64,000 nucleotides of DNA from assembly GCF_009762775.1 (NCBI RefSeq), contig NZ_CP046401.1:3472001-3536000 (forward strand), written 5' to 3'. The notes under the pieces are model-generated. The model was not told the origin of the DNA and ran no database searches. It was given only the letters and a program-made list of their open reading frames with translations. Source of the DNA: Maribellus comscasis (GTDB lineage: Bacteria; Bacteroidota; Bacteroidia; Bacteroidales; Prolixibacteraceae). Of this stretch, positions 62,532 to 64,000 are shown piece by piece (position 1 is the stretch's first letter; the number at the start of each line of letters is the position of its first letter). The translations under genes were made by a program, and so were the position numbers.

Positions 62532-62956
62532 TGTCGGCAAAAGCCTCTGCGTGGCAGCCCGAGACTTACTTAAAATGTTATCACCGAAGGAGGGCTGGCG
62601 GAATGTTTGCCCCTCCCAAGTGATGTGCCAATTTTGACATCCAGGCCAGGTAACCACGAAGTTAAACCTCAGCAGTAAACAACCACTTTCCAGCCATAAA
62701 TTTTATCGGCTTTGTTAAACACGTTGGCCGCAACTGGTTTAACTTAACTGTTAAAATTGGCGCAGGAGTTGAAGCCTGCAAACATTGTGACCGCCCGAAC
62801 TGCATTTAGTGCGGGCTATCATGAGCTAAACGCAGCCCCACCATCCAACAAAGCACAATCAGCCAGCACAAAAATGTGGGGCGTGAAAACCCACCATAAC
62901 CAATATTTTAAAGAACAAGTTCGCATACTAACGATAACCCCCACGCTGCACCATAA
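62311..62956. repeat. 646-bp non-coding cassette, copy 1 (cassette 15)
   Basis: Identical, as far as I can read, to 62957-63602. The unit begins at the C of one AAC box and ends before the C of the next. Beyond the attC-like part (to 62531) there are about 420 bases of more GC-rich sequence with no credible gene on either strand. It may encode an RNA or supply a promoter; nothing decides this. Confidence 0.88.
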
Positions 62957-63177
62957 CGGCCGCGGCTATGGGCAGTAAAGGATTAGAATATATAATCCAT
63001 CCATAATAACCGTGAGCCGATGCGTTTTTGTTTCGATTTTATTTTGTTTAAAGAGTTATAGTTTTTGTTTACAATATAAATATTTTAAATAGCATTGCCA
63101 AGCATGGGCGTTGTAGCATTTATAGTCATGCCAATGCAATTTAGCGGCGCCTTTATTGGCTATAGCTGTTGTTATGG
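62951..63177 (-). other. attC-like site 16 (subtype H, 227 bp)
   Basis: Boxes CCATAAC (62951-62957) and GTTATGG (63171-63177). Body is the same as site 15; only the low-coordinate box differs, which is what cassette duplication predicts. Confidence 0.78.
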
Positions 63178-63602
63178 TGTCGGCAAAAGCCTCTGCGTGG
63201 CAGCCCGAGACTTACTTAAAATGTTATCACCGAAGGAGGGCTGGCGGAATGTTTGCCCCTCCCAAGTGATGTGCCAATTTTGACATCCAGGCCAGGTAAC
63301 CACGAAGTTAAACCTCAGCAGTAAACAACCACTTTCCAGCCATAAATTTTATCGGCTTTGTTAAACACGTTGGCCGCAACTGGTTTAACTTAACTGTTAA
63401 AATTGGCGCAGGAGTTGAAGCCTGCAAACATTGTGACCGCCCGAACTGCATTTAGTGCGGGCTATCATGAGCTAAACGCAGCCCCACCATCCAACAAAGC
63501 ACAATCAGCCAGCACAAAAATGTGGGGCGTGAAAACCCACCATAACCAATATTTTAAAGAACAAGTTCGCATACTAACGATAACCCCCACGCTGCACCAT
63601 AA
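62957..63602. repeat. 646-bp non-coding cassette, copy 2 (cassette 16)
   Basis: Second tandem copy of the unit at 62311-62956, with the same boundaries at TAA/CGG. Followed at once by a second copy of the IS91-type cassette. Confidence 0.88.
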
Positions 63603-63784
63603 CGGTTCGGCTATGTATAGTGCGGGACTTTGAAACGGTTACCTGTCAATGCTGCACTGAGCCAATTCGTTTATTCATATTTTCTTTTTAAGCCGATTCG
63701 TCAAAGACGAATTGGCGTTGTAGCACAGAGAACTGCGGTTTGATTACTTGCTGAACCCCGCATTATATATAGCTTTTGTTGTAC
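63597..63784 (-). other. attC-like site 17 (subtype G, 188 bp)
   Basis: Boxes CCATAAC (63597-63603) and GTTGTAC (63778-63784). From 63603 to the window end the sequence repeats 60480-60877 without a visible difference, so a second IS91-type transposase gene should follow past the right edge. Confidence 0.85.
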
Positions 63785-64000
63785 ACTGTGCTTTGGTTTT
63801 CATTTTACTATTTATTAAGAGTTTATAAAATTACCTTTTTGAAATTGTCATTTTCAGGGTCAGTTTTTTTGTCTTAAAAATGGATTTCGTTTGTAGGTTT
63901 TCATAAATTTTCTTTTTTGTAATCAGAATTTAGTTTTAAAGTTGTATAAAAATAGCATTATTTCATAACCGGGCACACCAATCCCATCGGTTTTATGCCG
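63785..64000. repeat. Second copy of the IS91-type cassette, cut by the window end
   Basis: Same sequence as 60662-60877. The last bases reach the stop region of a second transposase gene (minus strand, coding part beyond the window). Confidence 0.85.

Noticed and set aside
62449..62637. 62-codon plus-strand ORF MPSMGVVAFIV... (and its copy at 63095)
   Set aside because: It lies across the arm of the attC-like site, on the opposite strand to all cargo genes, with no ribosome-binding site and no plausible protein character.
62757..62978. Plus-strand ORF MAQELKPAN... crossing the end of the 646-bp unit
   Set aside because: No ATG start, and it crosses the cassette border, so the frame is different in the two copies; treated as chance.
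40114..63784. The repeats as a CRISPR array
   Set aside because: Repeat units are about 130 bp, palindromic, of several types, and spaced by whole genes; no short repeat/spacer pattern and no cas gene.

Overview
The window looks like a chromosomal piece of a Bacteroidota bacterium, probably a marine or anaerobic Marinilabiliales/Prolixibacteraceae-like lineage. The signs are moderately low GC, promoters of the TTTG-N19-TAnnTTTG type, a complete menaquinone operon in the Bacteroidota style, tandem FtsX-type permease genes and LytS/LytTR regulators. I see no rRNA, tRNA or CRISPR array. The taxon is an inference from gene content only.

Region 1 (1-23393) is an efflux locus and its regulators. 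A TolC-like outer-membrane protein, an HlyD-like adaptor, one LolD/MacB-type ATPase, six full-length FtsX/MacB-type permeases, a seventh running off the left edge and one permease pseudogene all lie on the minus strand. Divergent from them is an NtrC-type sigma-54 activator followed directly by its histidine kinase. A sigma-54 promoter with exact GG-N10-GC spacing sits 32 bases before the TolC start, so the activator probably drives the whole efflux series.

Region 2 (23394-30612) is a tight menaquinone operon: menI-like thioesterase, menF, menD, menB, menA, menC, menE. No menH or menG is present.

Region 3 (30613-39948) is ordinary accessory chromosome: a DJ-1/PfpI protein; an AraC-type regulator with membrane proteins, an NmrA-like oxidoreductase and lipoproteins; a remnant of a second AraC gene; an ExbB/MotA-like small membrane protein; and a LytS-LytTR two-component pair.

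Region 4 (about 40114 to the right edge) is the most striking part. Seventeen imperfect-palindrome sites (132-134 bp, with 188 and 227 bp variants) separate mostly unrelated minus-strand genes. Each site begins with an AAC-ending box and ends with a GTT box. In 15 of 16 consecutive intervals the 7-base box at the low-coordinate end of the interval is the exact reverse complement of the box at its high-coordinate end, while the two boxes of one and the same site usually do not match. That is the R''/R' relation expected of integron gene cassettes that passed through a circle. The region is therefore best read as a cassette array (integron or CALIN) in a Bacteroidota genome, with cassettes reading on the minus strand. 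No integrase lies in the window; if present it should lie beyond 64000. Cargo is mostly lipoproteins, small membrane proteins, a TonB-C protein, a MORN/YwqK-like protein, a coiled-coil membrane protein, a nucleotidyltransferase-like/pentapeptide-channel pair, a PD-(D/E)XK nuclease and a TIR-like (CAP12-type) protein cut by an IS21 element. A 646-bp non-coding cassette is tandemly duplicated, flanked by two copies of a cassette that carries an IS91-type transposase. An IS3 element and IS remnants disturb the low-coordinate end of the array.
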